Positions 50,253 to 58,940 are shown, counted from the first letter of the stretch. The stretch is DNA of 64,000 nt from Candidatus Villigracilis vicinus (GCA_016721315.1 JADKIL010000002.1:310001-374000), one strand, 5' to 3'. Notes: generated by a model not told the origin, from the sequence alone. Numbers and translations: made by a program.

Positions 50253-50285
50253 AAAACGCCTGCGTTAAAAAAACGCAAGCGTTTT
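50253..50285 (-). terminator. Hairpin upstream of hsp20
   Basis: Stem AAAACGCCTGCGTT with a near-complement (one mismatch) around an A-rich loop, located after the small membrane peptide and before hsp20. It could end the signalling operon upstream or lie in the hsp20 control region. Confidence 0.45.
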
Positions 50286-50311
50286 GTTTTCATTTTATTA
50301 GAGAAAAATGA

Positions 50312-50431
50312 TCAGGATGTCAATGCGGTGACAAGGGTTACGATGCCGTACACAATGCCGATACACACCACACAAACACCGATCAGTTTTCCGGCTACGC
50401 TAAATTTATTTTCGGGTTTCTGCTCAGACAT
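50312..50431 (-). CDS. 39-residue single-span membrane peptide
   Basis: A short frame encoding a hydrophilic N-terminus (MSEQKPENKFSVAGK), a membrane helix (about 16-36, with two cysteines in GVCVVCIG) and a Thr/Ser end. AAGGA lies nine bases before the ATG. It begins 24 bases after the response-regulator stop on the same strand, so it may be the last gene of the kinase-phosphatase operon. The coding case rests on the ribosome-binding site, the clean helix and the position; function unknown. Confidence 0.55.
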   Translation of the reverse strand: MSEQKPENKFSVAGKLIGVCVVCIGIVYGIVTLVTALTS

Positions 50432-50455
50432 GCTTCTATTTCCTTCGGTTCAGGT

Positions 50456-51172
50456 CTATTCCTTGCTGCGTTTGAAATCTACGAAGCGGTATCCTACGCC
50501 GCGTTCAGTGAGGATGTATACCGGGTTGGCGGGATCCTTCTCCAATTTTTGGCGCAGGTAGTTGATGTACAAGCGGACGTAATGCGGTTCGTCACGATAC
50601 TCATACCCCCATACCTTTTGGAGCAACTGATCGTGTGAAACGACCCAGCCTGCATTTTGCACAAGGTGATACAACAGGCGGTATTCGGTGGGTCGAAGTT
50701 TAACAAGCTTCCCTTCGAGCCAAATCTCACGGCGCTCGAAATCGATCTTGAGGCGCTTGTCGATCTCGATCAGTCCGTGCATGGAGCCGGAGGTTCCCTC
50801 TGTGCGGCGCAGAACCGCCTTGATACGGCTGACCAATTCACGCGGGCTGAACGGTTTGGTGATGTAATCGTCGGCGCCGTGTTCAAGTCCGCGCACCCGG
50901 TCGTCCTCTTCGCCTTTTGCGGTGAGCATGATGACCGGCACATTACTAAAATCACGTACGGTTTCAAGCACATCGAACCCGTCAATATCCGGCATCATTA
51001 CATCCAGCAAAATGAGGTCCGGGGTGAAATCACGGATCTTTTGAATGGCTTGTTTTCCGTTGAAAGCCTCCCCCACCTGAAAGCCGTCATGCTCCAGATT
51101 CATACGGATGAAACGTACCATGCGTTCTTCATCATCCACTACGAGGATGCGTCGTCTATCCATGTCAGCCAT
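50456..51172 (-). CDS. OmpR/PhoB family response regulator
   Basis: A 238-residue regulator: receiver domain (about 7-120, phospho-acceptor in DLILLDVMMPDIDG), winged helix (about 140-232, KLRPTEYRLLYHLVQNAGWVVSHDQLL and YVRLYINYLRQKLEKD). GAGGGAA before the ATG. It starts one base past the stop of an 80-residue gene and ends the kinase-phosphatase operon. No histidine kinase is adjacent, so it may be an orphan driven by another kinase or by Ser/Thr phosphorylation (inference). Confidence 0.93.
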   Translation of the reverse strand: MADMDRRRILVVDDEERMVRFIRMNLEHDGFQVGEAFNGKQAIQKIRDFTPDLILLDVMMPDIDGFDVLETVRDFSNVPVIMLTAKGEEDDRVRGLEHGADDYITKPFSPRELVSRIKAVLRRTEGTSGSMHGLIEIDKRLKIDFERREIWLEGKLVKLRPTEYRLLYHLVQNAGWVVSHDQLLQKVWGYEYRDEPHYVRLYINYLRQKLEKDPANPVYILTERGVGYRFVDFKRSKE

Positions 51173-51173
51173 G

Positions 51174-51416
51174 TTATTCCCTCACGAAACCGATGATCTT
51201 TTCCTCTTCCGAGTCACCCATAATTTCGATGAAGCTGACTTTGGCAAGAGGCCAGATAACCTTGACGGTGCCTTGGTCGATGTAATGTAAATCCTTGCCA
51301 TCTTTCTGGCGGGGATTCATAATGGTAATAATGGTGTCAGCCGCCTTGGGGAGTTCATCCACCTCGCCCGCTACGGAGGCTTCATTGGCGATATGCAAAA
51401 TAACGGTGAATGCCAT
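51174..51416 (-). CDS. Small conserved protein of unknown function
   Basis: An 80-residue soluble protein with beta-rich pattern: AFTVILHIANEASVAGEVDELP, DTIITIMNPRQKDGKDLHYID, VKVIWPLAKVSFIEIM. A region naming pairs such as NPRQKDGKDL suggests a surface loop. I do not recognise a family. Its place between an FHA protein (20 bases upstream) and a response regulator (one base downstream) suggests it works with this signalling set. Confidence 0.6.
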   Translation of the reverse strand: MAFTVILHIANEASVAGEVDELPKAADTIITIMNPRQKDGKDLHYIDQGTVKVIWPLAKVSFIEIMGDSEEEKIIGFVRE

Positions 51417-51436
51417 TTCCAGTCCTTCTTTTTTGA

Positions 51437-51946
51437 TTAATTTCTATCGATCAGAACTTGAATTCTCAGTTTACCCAATGCAATTATGTCACCGTGCCCC
51501 AGAACTTGTTCCTTGTTCGGTGACAGACGATTCCCATTAAGGAATGTTCCATTGGCGGAGCCAAGATCCATGAAAATGATCGATCGACCGATACGTTTAA
51601 TGACTGCGTGCAAACGCGATACTCCGGCAGCATATGCTTGATAAGGGGAAAGATCAATATCGGGCATGATGGGCTGCCCTTCGCTGATGCGCCCCATTGT
51701 GAACTCATTGCTGGAGGAAAGCGGCAGCACTTGCCCGGTATCAAGCAGATGCAGATTTGCCCATGCATCCACTCCTTCGATCGGATGGCTAACTTCCCCT
51801 GTAAGCCGTTTACTCGCTTTTCCTAGATTTTCAGATACGATGGATTGGGTGGTCAACGTATCTCTGCCAACCAACTGAGCGCCACATTCCACACAGAACA
51901 TAGCGCCGGTCATATTGGCATGCTTGCAATTAGAACAAACTATCAT
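51437..51946 (-). CDS. FHA domain protein with N-terminal zinc ribbon
   Basis: A 169-residue protein. Residues 1-25 form a zinc ribbon (C4, C7, C18, C21). Residues about 85-160 form an FHA phosphothreonine-binding domain with the conserved GR in TMGRISEG, SRLHAVI, and NGTFLNG. FHA domains bind Thr-phosphorylated partners, so the kinase in the same operon is the likely writer. The start overlaps the J/VWA gene stop by four bases (ATGA), implying tight coupling. Confidence 0.9.
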   Translation of the reverse strand: MIVCSNCKHANMTGAMFCVECGAQLVGRDTLTTQSIVSENLGKASKRLTGEVSHPIEGVDAWANLHLLDTGQVLPLSSSNEFTMGRISEGQPIMPDIDLSPYQAYAAGVSRLHAVIKRIGRSIIFMDLGSANGTFLNGNRLSPNKEQVLGHGDIIALGKLRIQVLIDRN

Positions 51947-53430
51947 GGATTTTTCTCCTTGCCACTGCCCAATAACAGCGCTCGTGTTTTATATTTTATA
52001 TCTTTGACCCCAGATTCGCTCCAGGATCGTCTATTTTCCAGATTTTGTGCTTCCAACAATGCAGTCTTTGCTGCAGAGTGTTCGCCTTGCGAAAGCAAGT
52101 GGGTCGCCAGGTTTTGAAGCTGACGGGCTGCTATATCATACTGCCCATCTCGTGCGGCTGCCTGGGCACGTTCCTGAATACGATAAAGAGTAAGCCGCGA
52201 TAGTGCTTTGAGTACCCGTGTTGGCGGGGATTCGGCAGAGGGATTCTGGTGAATATCCCTGGTCATCCTGATGCGGATGGGGGCACTAGGTACAATATTG
52301 GAGGTTATCGAAGCTTTCATGAGTCCGTCCAATAAAAGGGCATGATCCTCTTTCAACGCATCTGCACCTACAACAAACTCAAACAGAACGTGCAAAGGGG
52401 TATCCCTAAGAATGGGACCAAGCCGCATTGGAGAGACTGTCTCGATTTCACCACCTTCAGGCTGGAGGCGAAATGCAAAATTTAGCCGGACATGCTCAAG
52501 TTCTTTAAACTCCAGGGTTACCTCATCGGCATAGGTGCTGGAAAGCGACTTGAACTTATTGATCAGGAAGTGTTCAATATCCTTGGGCTGCGAAATATAT
52601 GCAGATGATCCACCGGTCTTCCCCGCCAACGTATCTAGAAAGATGTCGTTCCATTCATGCCCAATGCCCATGCCCGTGATACCAACATTGAGGGCGGCTG
52701 CCTGTTCCGCCAGTTTTAGGCAGGCTTGTTCATCTCCATATGTATTTCCATCTGTCAGCAGAATGATGTGATTCACTCTGGATGGGTCAAGCGTACGGCG
52801 AACTTCTTTTAACCCAGCTTCCAGACCGTGGTAGATCTCAGTGCCGCCAGAAGGCTGGATCATTTGAATGCTGCCCTCCTGCTTGCGCTTGTCGAGACTA
52901 ATCGAAGCAGGCACAATGACTTCAGCACGGTCGCTAAATACGACGATACTCAATACATCTTGCGGGCGCAGGCTGCGGATCAACTGAATTGCAGTCGCTT
53001 TGAGAACATCCATCTTCTCGCCTTGCATGGAAGTTGAACGATCCAGAACGAGGCAGAGATTTAATGGTGGTGCTGGCAGGCTGCCTGATTGTTTTTCAGC
53101 CGGGTCAACTTCGAGCAGAGCGTACAGCAACTGGTCTTCTTTTAGCTGCACCAGACTGGGACGGCTGTACAAAACATCCTGGCGAATAAACTTGTTTTTT
53201 TCGATCTGCTCGGGGGGCAGGGTCGAATCATACTGACTGCGGCGTTTTGGGTTGGATAAAACCTCATATGCCTGCTGGATTCCCAGGAACAATTCTGTTT
53301 CCCCGGCAGTGCTATTCTTATCAGGATGCAAACGCTGGGCGGCTTCAAGATACGCCCGCTTGATCTCTTCCTGCGTAGCATCGCGAAAAATTCCAAGAAC
53401 GGAGTAATGATCCGGCTTGTTGGTTGCCAT
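51943..53430 (-). CDS. J-domain/VWA fusion protein
   Basis: A 495-residue protein starting with a J domain (8-70, HPD motif at 35-37), which normally stimulates Hsp70, then a VWA domain (about 123-300) with MIDAS residues D130, S132 and S134 in LDRSTSM, a beta-rich part (about 300-400) and a C-terminal TPR-like helical region (about 420-480, ending ALLLGSGKEKNP). J plus VWA in one chain is unusual. It lies between the PP2C gene (eight bases upstream) and the FHA gene (four-base overlap). Likely a scaffold of the signalling set, perhaps with Hsp70 help. No ribosome-binding site precedes the ATG. Confidence 0.85.
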   Translation of the reverse strand: MATNKPDHYSVLGIFRDATQEEIKRAYLEAAQRLHPDKNSTAGETELFLGIQQAYEVLSNPKRRSQYDSTLPPEQIEKNKFIRQDVLYSRPSLVQLKEDQLLYALLEVDPAEKQSGSLPAPPLNLCLVLDRSTSMQGEKMDVLKATAIQLIRSLRPQDVLSIVVFSDRAEVIVPASISLDKRKQEGSIQMIQPSGGTEIYHGLEAGLKEVRRTLDPSRVNHIILLTDGNTYGDEQACLKLAEQAAALNVGITGMGIGHEWNDIFLDTLAGKTGGSSAYISQPKDIEHFLINKFKSLSSTYADEVTLEFKELEHVRLNFAFRLQPEGGEIETVSPMRLGPILRDTPLHVLFEFVVGADALKEDHALLLDGLMKASITSNIVPSAPIRIRMTRDIHQNPSAESPPTRVLKALSRLTLYRIQERAQAAARDGQYDIAARQLQNLATHLLSQGEHSAAKTALLEAQNLENRRSWSESGVKDIKYKTRALLLGSGKEKNP

Positions 53431-53438
53431 AATGAAGG

Positions 53439-54353
53439 TTACCCAACGATTTGAGCGAGTACCACGGTAATGTTGTCAGGTCCACCTGCAGTATTGGCGG
53501 CTTCCACCATACTTTGGCAGGCGCGTTGCAAATCTGGCGCTTCATTGATAATGCGGAGAATGTCCTTTTCGTTCACCACACCCCAGAGACCATCGCTACA
53601 GATCATCAGATAACCGGGCGTCGGGAATGGAACGGTGAAAATATCTGCTTCAAGGATTTCGCCCTGCCCCAATGCGCGGATCAAAACATTGCGATGTGGG
53701 AAGGTATCAACTTCATCCTTGCTAAGGTGACCAAGTTCCTCAAGGCGTTTGACGAGGGAGTGGTCGCGTGTAAGTGGATCCATTCTTCCATCCGGGTAGA
53801 TGGCATAAGCGCGGCTGTCACCCACATGCCCAATGGTCACTTGCTGACCCAGCACAAGCGCGGCGGTGATGGTAGTACCGCTGCCTGGAGCTTCCCTTTG
53901 AATGAACTGGTGCGCTTCGAGAATGGAACTTTCCATCACTTCCTGCAGCGACTCCTGTAAAGACTGCGTGGGGATTTTATAAAGATAGGAGTGGAATTTT
54001 TTGGCAATATTTCCACCAACGATACGGATGGCAGCATTGCTGGCAACTTCACCAAATTGGTGCCCGCCCATTCCATCGGCAACGATATATAAGCCAAAAG
54101 GGACGCTCTCAACACTTCCGGAGATTGTATTGGTCAGTGCCAGAACGCTGTCTTCATTATGATCGCGCTGTTTGCCTACAGACTGTCCAACACTGGCAAC
54201 CAGTTGTTTGATCTCATATTTGGGGGCCTGACTCGAGAGGATCGATTGAAGCTGCGAATCAGTAAGCGGAGCCGTTGTGGCAGAATCCACCTGTTTTGGT
54301 TTTGTTACCGGCTCCTCCTTGGAACCAAATAATTTACGAAAGAAATCAGCCAC
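53439..54353 (-). CDS. PP2C family Ser/Thr protein phosphatase
   Basis: A 304-residue metal-dependent phosphatase. Residues 1-55 are a variable N-terminus. The PP2C domain (about 58-304) has metal-site motifs QRDHNEDS, VADGMGGH, GHVGDSRAYA, LTRDHSL, SDGLWGVV and the terminal PDNITVVLAQ. It should remove phosphates placed by the kinase upstream (11 bases away). The start is GTG at 54353, with AAAAGGAG just before it. Cytoplasmic, no membrane span. Confidence 0.95.
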   Translation of the reverse strand: MADFFRKLFGSKEEPVTKPKQVDSATTAPLTDSQLQSILSSQAPKYEIKQLVASVGQSVGKQRDHNEDSVLALTNTISGSVESVPFGLYIVADGMGGHQFGEVASNAAIRIVGGNIAKKFHSYLYKIPTQSLQESLQEVMESSILEAHQFIQREAPGSGTTITAALVLGQQVTIGHVGDSRAYAIYPDGRMDPLTRDHSLVKRLEELGHLSKDEVDTFPHRNVLIRALGQGEILEADIFTVPFPTPGYLMICSDGLWGVVNEKDILRIINEAPDLQRACQSMVEAANTAGGPDNITVVLAQIVG

Positions 54354-54364
54354 AAGTTCTCCTT

Positions 54365-56269
54365 TTAGGCAAACAACGCATAGACGTGGTGGTCTGTTGA
54401 GCCAAAATAAACGATATCATCAAAAACGACCGGCGAACCGGTGATGGCACCGCCGGATTCAAACTTCCAGCGTAGGCGCCCTGTACGGTATTCAAGGCAG
54501 TACATGGCTCCATCCACAGAACCGATGTAGAGGGAGTCTTTATAGATCACCGGCGAACTGCTGACCTGGTTATCCGTTTTATAACGCCAGACTTCCTTTG
54601 ATGTGCGTGCATCTACACAATATACGAAACCATCCGCCGCCCCTATGAAGATAAGGTCATCGATCATCGCCGGGGAGGATATGGTGCCCTTCCCAAGGCG
54701 GAATTTCCAGATCGCCCAGCCACTTTTCGCATCAAGGGCATACAATGTGCCGTCCAACGAGGCGGTATAGACAGTCTGCCCCTTGTTGATTGGAGAAGAG
54801 GTCATGCCGCGTTTTGCCTGGAAGCGCCACTTCAACGCGCCGCGGAAATCAAGCCCGTAAAACGACCCAGACTCCGTACCAAAGTAAATCATTTCATTCA
54901 CGACCAAAGGGGTGGAATGGATCTCTCCATCTGTGGCGAATTTCCATACTGCCCTGCCGCTATTCAAGTTCACAGCATGAAGATTATGGTCATCTGAGCC
55001 GAAGAAGACGTGCCCATCTGAAATGCGCGGAGAGGAGTATATCTTGCCTTCAGTGTAGTAGGTCCACAGCAATTTACCTGTACGGGAGCTGATAACATGC
55101 AAGCACTGATCTTCGGAGCAAAAATAAACATTGTTCTCAAAGATCGCCGGACGAGAAACGATGCCGCCTTCGGTGGGATACTTCCACTGAAAAACCCCGT
55201 CTGCGGCATTCAAAGCATAAAGGTTGTTATCATAGCAGCCAATAAACAGTGTCCCTTGGCTTAGCATGGGCGCACCGCGAATTTCATCTTCACATTTGAA
55301 ATCCCACAGTGGTTTCACCCCACTGCTGACCGGAGATGGAACCGCCGCTGAAGAAAGCTTGGAAAGTGTACCCGTTTTACGAGCCACATTCATCAGTGCT
55401 TCCTTCATCGCTGCTGCGGATGCAAACCGCTCGGTGGGGTTATATTGCAATGCCGTACTTACCACCAATTCGAGTTCCATAGAAACGTTCGAGTTGATGC
55501 GCCGAATTGGGCGTTCGGCAAAGGTAAAAGGCGGTTCGAGGCGCGGGTCGCGACGGGTCAAGGCATGATGCAGAGTGGCACCGAGTGCGTACACATCCGC
55601 AAGAGGCGTGGCATCACCACGATACTGTTCGGGCGGAGAATATCCCTCCGTGCCGATCATCGTTCCTTTGATGCCGGTCTGGAAGGTTTTTGCGATGCCG
55701 AAATCCACAAGTATCACATCCCCATACTGATTGATCATCACGTTGGAAGGCTTCATATCGCGGAAAATGATCGGGTCAGGTTTATGGCTATGTAGATATT
55801 CAAGCACATCACAAAGCTGGATCGCCCAGCTAATGACCTGGTCTTCTGCCAGAAAGCCGCTTGATTCATTGATGACCGTTTCCAGATCTCTGCCTTGAAT
55901 GAATTCAAGCACAAGGTAGGAGCGATCGTCATGTGAAAAATAATCGTAAATGCGCGGAATGGAAGGATGGTGAAGCGTGGCAAGCAGGTTCGCTTCACGC
56001 TCAAAGTTTTGCACAATCGTCTGACGCACCAATGGGTCAGGCGCCATGTTGATCATTTCTTTCACCGCCACCAGTTTCACCACGTTCGGGAAGTGCATAT
56101 CACGGGCACGATACACAGACCCCATACCCCCAATACCGATAACATCCTGAATGTTATAACGGTTAACAAGGGTTACACCAGCCATTAATTGCTGGCGCCC
56201 TGGTTGGTCTCCTGGATTCGAATTCGAACCCGATGACCCGATAGGTGAGGTGATATTTCTCGTTTCCAT
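54365..56269 (-). CDS. Ser/Thr protein kinase with cytoplasmic PQQ-type beta-propeller
   Basis: A 634-residue kinase. The catalytic domain (about 38-300) has the Gly loop GIGGMGSVY, K70 in VAVKE, the loop FRDMKPSN (169-176, Phe for the usual His of HRD, Asp kept) and D189 of DFG, so activity is expected. A short linker leads to eight PQQ-like blades (about 317-634), such as FIGCYDNNLYALNAADG and YFGSTDHHVYALFA. I see no membrane helix, so both parts are cytoplasmic, unlike the usual extracellular sensors. It heads the kinase-PP2C-J/VWA-FHA operon. An inverted repeat overlaps its start codon. Confidence 0.92.
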   Translation of the reverse strand: METRNITSPIGSSGSNSNPGDQPGRQQLMAGVTLVNRYNIQDVIGIGGMGSVYRARDMHFPNVVKLVAVKEMINMAPDPLVRQTIVQNFEREANLLATLHHPSIPRIYDYFSHDDRSYLVLEFIQGRDLETVINESSGFLAEDQVISWAIQLCDVLEYLHSHKPDPIIFRDMKPSNVMINQYGDVILVDFGIAKTFQTGIKGTMIGTEGYSPPEQYRGDATPLADVYALGATLHHALTRRDPRLEPPFTFAERPIRRINSNVSMELELVVSTALQYNPTERFASAAAMKEALMNVARKTGTLSKLSSAAVPSPVSSGVKPLWDFKCEDEIRGAPMLSQGTLFIGCYDNNLYALNAADGVFQWKYPTEGGIVSRPAIFENNVYFCSEDQCLHVISSRTGKLLWTYYTEGKIYSSPRISDGHVFFGSDDHNLHAVNLNSGRAVWKFATDGEIHSTPLVVNEMIYFGTESGSFYGLDFRGALKWRFQAKRGMTSSPINKGQTVYTASLDGTLYALDAKSGWAIWKFRLGKGTISSPAMIDDLIFIGAADGFVYCVDARTSKEVWRYKTDNQVSSSPVIYKDSLYIGSVDGAMYCLEYRTGRLRWKFESGGAITGSPVVFDDIVYFGSTDHHVYALFA

Positions 56270-56297
56270 TGTTAATTGTCCGAATTAACAAATTATA
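56269..56297 (-). promoter_or_regulatory. -10 box plus inverted repeat at the kinase start
   Basis: TATAAT on the minus strand (56292-56297) is followed at once by a perfect inverted repeat, TTGTTAATT-N5-AATTAACAA (56269-56291), whose last base is the A of the kinase ATG. The repeat could be a repressor operator or an RNA hairpin that hides the start. Confidence 0.55.
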
Positions 56298-56387
56298 AGG
56301 GTATTTGTGATTGCTGGGTAATGCAATTTTGAGGATCAGCACTTTTGGGCTTGCGCGGGGGCATTTTCTACGGCACAATGAGCCCCT

Positions 56388-57035
56388 GTGAAGATATTGG
56401 CTGTAAGCGACCAGGTAGTAGACCGGGTTTATACCCTGGCAAATAGCGGACATTTCAAGGGTGCCGACTTGCTTCTTGGCTGCGGCGATTTGCCCTATAC
56501 ATACCTAGAATATCTTTTAACAGTTCTGGGAATCCCAATGTTCTATGTACCAGGAAATCATGACCCGAATTTCGATCTGCACGACCTCCGTTCCAGAGCG
56601 GAAGGCGGCTCAAATCTGGATCTCAAAATTGTCCAGCACAAAAATATTTTGATCGGCGGCTTTGGGGGCTGTATCCGCTACCGCCCGAACGGGTCAAATC
56701 AATATTCTCAATCTGAAGCTTATTTGCGGGCATTCCAGATGGTGCCGCAGCTTCTCATAAATCGGATTAAATATCGCCGCTCAATGGACGTCCTGATAAG
56801 CCACTCCCCTCCTTTCGGGATCCACGACGACACCGACCCAGCTCACAATGGTCTGAAAGCCCTGAACTGGCTGATAAACTTTGCCAGACCGCGCTATCTA
56901 TTTCACGGTCATACACACTTCTATCGGAATAATATCGCTGACCATAGCACGGATCTGGGACCTACAAAGATCATTAACGTTTATCCGTACAGACTGATCG
57001 AAACCCAGTTTGACTTGAAAGATGCAAAACCTTAA
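56388..57035 (+). CDS. Calcineurin-like metallophosphoesterase
   Basis: A 215-residue binuclear metallophosphoesterase. Metal motifs: D in LAVSDQV (usual xDxH has Gln here), GCGDLPYTY, GNHDPNFD, SHSPPFGIH and HGHTHFYRN. The first motif lacks the usual His, so metal 1 may be coordinated differently. The start is GTG at 56388. It opens the plus-strand block after the divergent kinase operon. Substrate (cyclic nucleotide, phosphoprotein, nucleic acid) not decidable. Confidence 0.85.
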   Translation: MKILAVSDQVVDRVYTLANSGHFKGADLLLGCGDLPYTYLEYLLTVLGIPMFYVPGNHDPNFDLHDLRSRAEGGSNLDLKIVQHKNILIGGFGGCIRYRPNGSNQYSQSEAYLRAFQMVPQLLINRIKYRRSMDVLISHSPPFGIHDDTDPAHNGLKALNWLINFARPRYLFHGHTHFYRNNIADHSTDLGPTKIINVYPYRLIETQFDLKDAKP

Positions 57036-57109
57036 CCTTTCAATAACCACCAAGTAACCGCAATATTTATAATCAGAAATTGATCGTAGAACGTAAAGTG
57101 AGTAATAAA

Positions 57110-57955
57110 ATGTCAAATGAAATGGAATCAAGGGTTCGTGCCGACTTTAGCCGCGCCCGATTTAAATCTTTTATCAACCAGGTGTTCTCCGTTCTTTCCG
57201 GGCAGCGCAATAACTTATTGTCGTATGACGATGTAAAGGAAAAGCTTCGCATTGGCGGACCCATTTATCGGGGCATGAAAACCGTCCGCGTGGATCAGAT
57301 CGCAGGCAGTTTGAACCGCTATCATGAATTCGACCGAGCCTTCCTGCCCAAGGAAGACCAACTCGCAACACGCTGGACAAAAGTGGACCGGGCATTCTAT
57401 GAAGACATCCACCTGCCGCCTGTGGTACTTTACAAGGTCGGCGATGTGTTTTTCGTAGTGGACGGTCACCACCGCGTCTCGGTTGCCCGCGAGCAGGGAC
57501 AGGAATACATCGAAGCCGAAGTGCGCGAATGTGCCACACGTGTCAACATTACGCCGGATATCAAGCCGGAAGACCTTGAGATCCTTGGTGCCAAAGTGGA
57601 TTTCCTCGAACGCAGCGGTTTGGATAAATTAAAACCAGAAGCGAACATCAAGCTCAACATCCCAGACGGTTTCAACCGTATGCTCGAACACATTGCCGTG
57701 CATCGCTACTTTATGGGGCTTGATTTCAAACGTGATATCTCGGAGCAGGAGGCCGTTGTTCACTGGTACGATACGGTTTATATGCCGATCGTGAATATCG
57801 TCCGTGAAAGTGGGCTGCTGGACGAGTTTCCGAAAAAGACCGAAGGTGATCTGTATTTATGGACACTTGACCACCAGCACTATCTGTATCAGGAAGGTCA
57901 GCCGCTGCAACCACCGGAGACCGCCGCCAAACAATTCATCGAAGAAAACGAATAA
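57110..57955 (+). CDS. ParB-like (ParB/Srx fold) protein
   Basis: A 281-residue protein. Residues about 55-145 contain a ParB/sulfiredoxin-type core: a substrate strand region VRVDQIAGSLNRYHEFDRAF and the nucleotide-binding motif VVDGHHRVSVAREQG. The C-terminal half has IPDGFNRMLEHIAVHRYF and WYDTVYMPIV, which do not look like ParB's HTH, so this is not a partition protein. Relatives occur as stand-alone regulators of unknown function. It follows the phosphoesterase by 75 bases and precedes the DapA-like gene by 42. Confidence 0.75.
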   Translation: MSNEMESRVRADFSRARFKSFINQVFSVLSGQRNNLLSYDDVKEKLRIGGPIYRGMKTVRVDQIAGSLNRYHEFDRAFLPKEDQLATRWTKVDRAFYEDIHLPPVVLYKVGDVFFVVDGHHRVSVAREQGQEYIEAEVRECATRVNITPDIKPEDLEILGAKVDFLERSGLDKLKPEANIKLNIPDGFNRMLEHIAVHRYFMGLDFKRDISEQEAVVHWYDTVYMPIVNIVRESGLLDEFPKKTEGDLYLWTLDHQHYLYQEGQPLQPPETAAKQFIEENE

Positions 57956-57997
57956 CCAACTATCGACTCGTCTAATTTCAAAATTTACAGGAACTCA

Positions 57998-58927
57998 ATG
58001 ACTAATCTTCATCCCCTTGCTGGCGTATACGCCGCCGCCGTTACCCCATACCTTGGGAAGCCACGTACCGAAGGTAAACCAGATACCGCTTTCGATTTCG
58101 AATCATTGGCAGTCTTTCTCCATTTTCTCGCCGGGCGCGGATGCCACGGCGCGTTGATATTCGGAACCACAGGCGAGGGTCCATCCTTCTCCCCGCGAGA
58201 ACGTGAAGCCCTGCTTCGTTCCATCCGTGTCATCAAACATCAGGTGCGTGACTTCAAACTCATTGTAGGGACTGGCACCCCCAGTTTGACCGAAACGATC
58301 GAGTTGACCAAACTTGCCTATGATCTGGGTTATGACGGAACCGTGGTTCTTCCTCCGTATTACTTCCGCAAAGCCAATGAAGAAGGGCTATTCCGCTGGT
58401 TCAGCGAATTGATCGAAAATGCTGTACCGCAAGGAAAACACCTGCTTGGCTATCACATTCCTGCAATGACCGGCGTTGGCTTTTCGCTCGACCTGCTTGA
58501 AAGGCTCAAAACCAAATATCCGAACCAATTTGCAGGCATCAAAGATTCGTCGCATGATGAAGCCTTTGCTACAGCACTTGGTCAGCGCTTTGGGAAGGAA
58601 TTGTTAGTTCTAAACGGAACCGACTCTTATTTCCACCATGCGCTGACGAACAATGCTCAAGGTGCGATCACTGCACCTGCCAATCTCATCTCTGATAATC
58701 TTCGCGAGGTTTGGGATTTATATCAAGCGGGCAAAGATCCATCTGAGGTGCAAGCGAAAGTTACGGAACAACGGCATTTCCTTGAAAGCTATTCACCAAT
58801 TGCACCCATCCTCAAAGGCTTGCTTCATAAAGTGTATGGGCTTCCACATTGGGCGGTCCGCCATCCGCTGGAAAGTGCAGATGAGAAAACGATCGAAGAT
58901 GCTGCAGAGAAATTTTTAAAGATTTGA
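57998..58927 (+). CDS. DapA-like Schiff-base aldolase/lyase
   Basis: A 309-residue class I aldolase of the dihydrodipicolinate synthase family. Substrate loop GTTGEGPSFS, catalytic tyrosine in LGYHIPAMTG and Schiff-base lysine in FAGIKDSSHD are all present. DapA itself is about 290 residues; this one is slightly longer and lies with no lysine-biosynthesis genes, so it may act on another 2-keto acid (for example sugar acid or 4-hydroxy-2-oxoglutarate type). AGGAA four bases before the ATG. A terminator follows. Confidence 0.85.
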   Translation: MTNLHPLAGVYAAAVTPYLGKPRTEGKPDTAFDFESLAVFLHFLAGRGCHGALIFGTTGEGPSFSPREREALLRSIRVIKHQVRDFKLIVGTGTPSLTETIELTKLAYDLGYDGTVVLPPYYFRKANEEGLFRWFSELIENAVPQGKHLLGYHIPAMTGVGFSLDLLERLKTKYPNQFAGIKDSSHDEAFATALGQRFGKELLVLNGTDSYFHHALTNNAQGAITAPANLISDNLREVWDLYQAGKDPSEVQAKVTEQRHFLESYSPIAPILKGLLHKVYGLPHWAVRHPLESADEKTIEDAAEKFLKI

Positions 58928-58940
58928 TCTTTCAAACCCA

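Noticed and set aside
50206..50311. CIRCE operator upstream of hsp20
   Set aside because: The inverted repeat present (AAAACGC type) does not match TTAGCACTC-N9-GAGTGCTAA.
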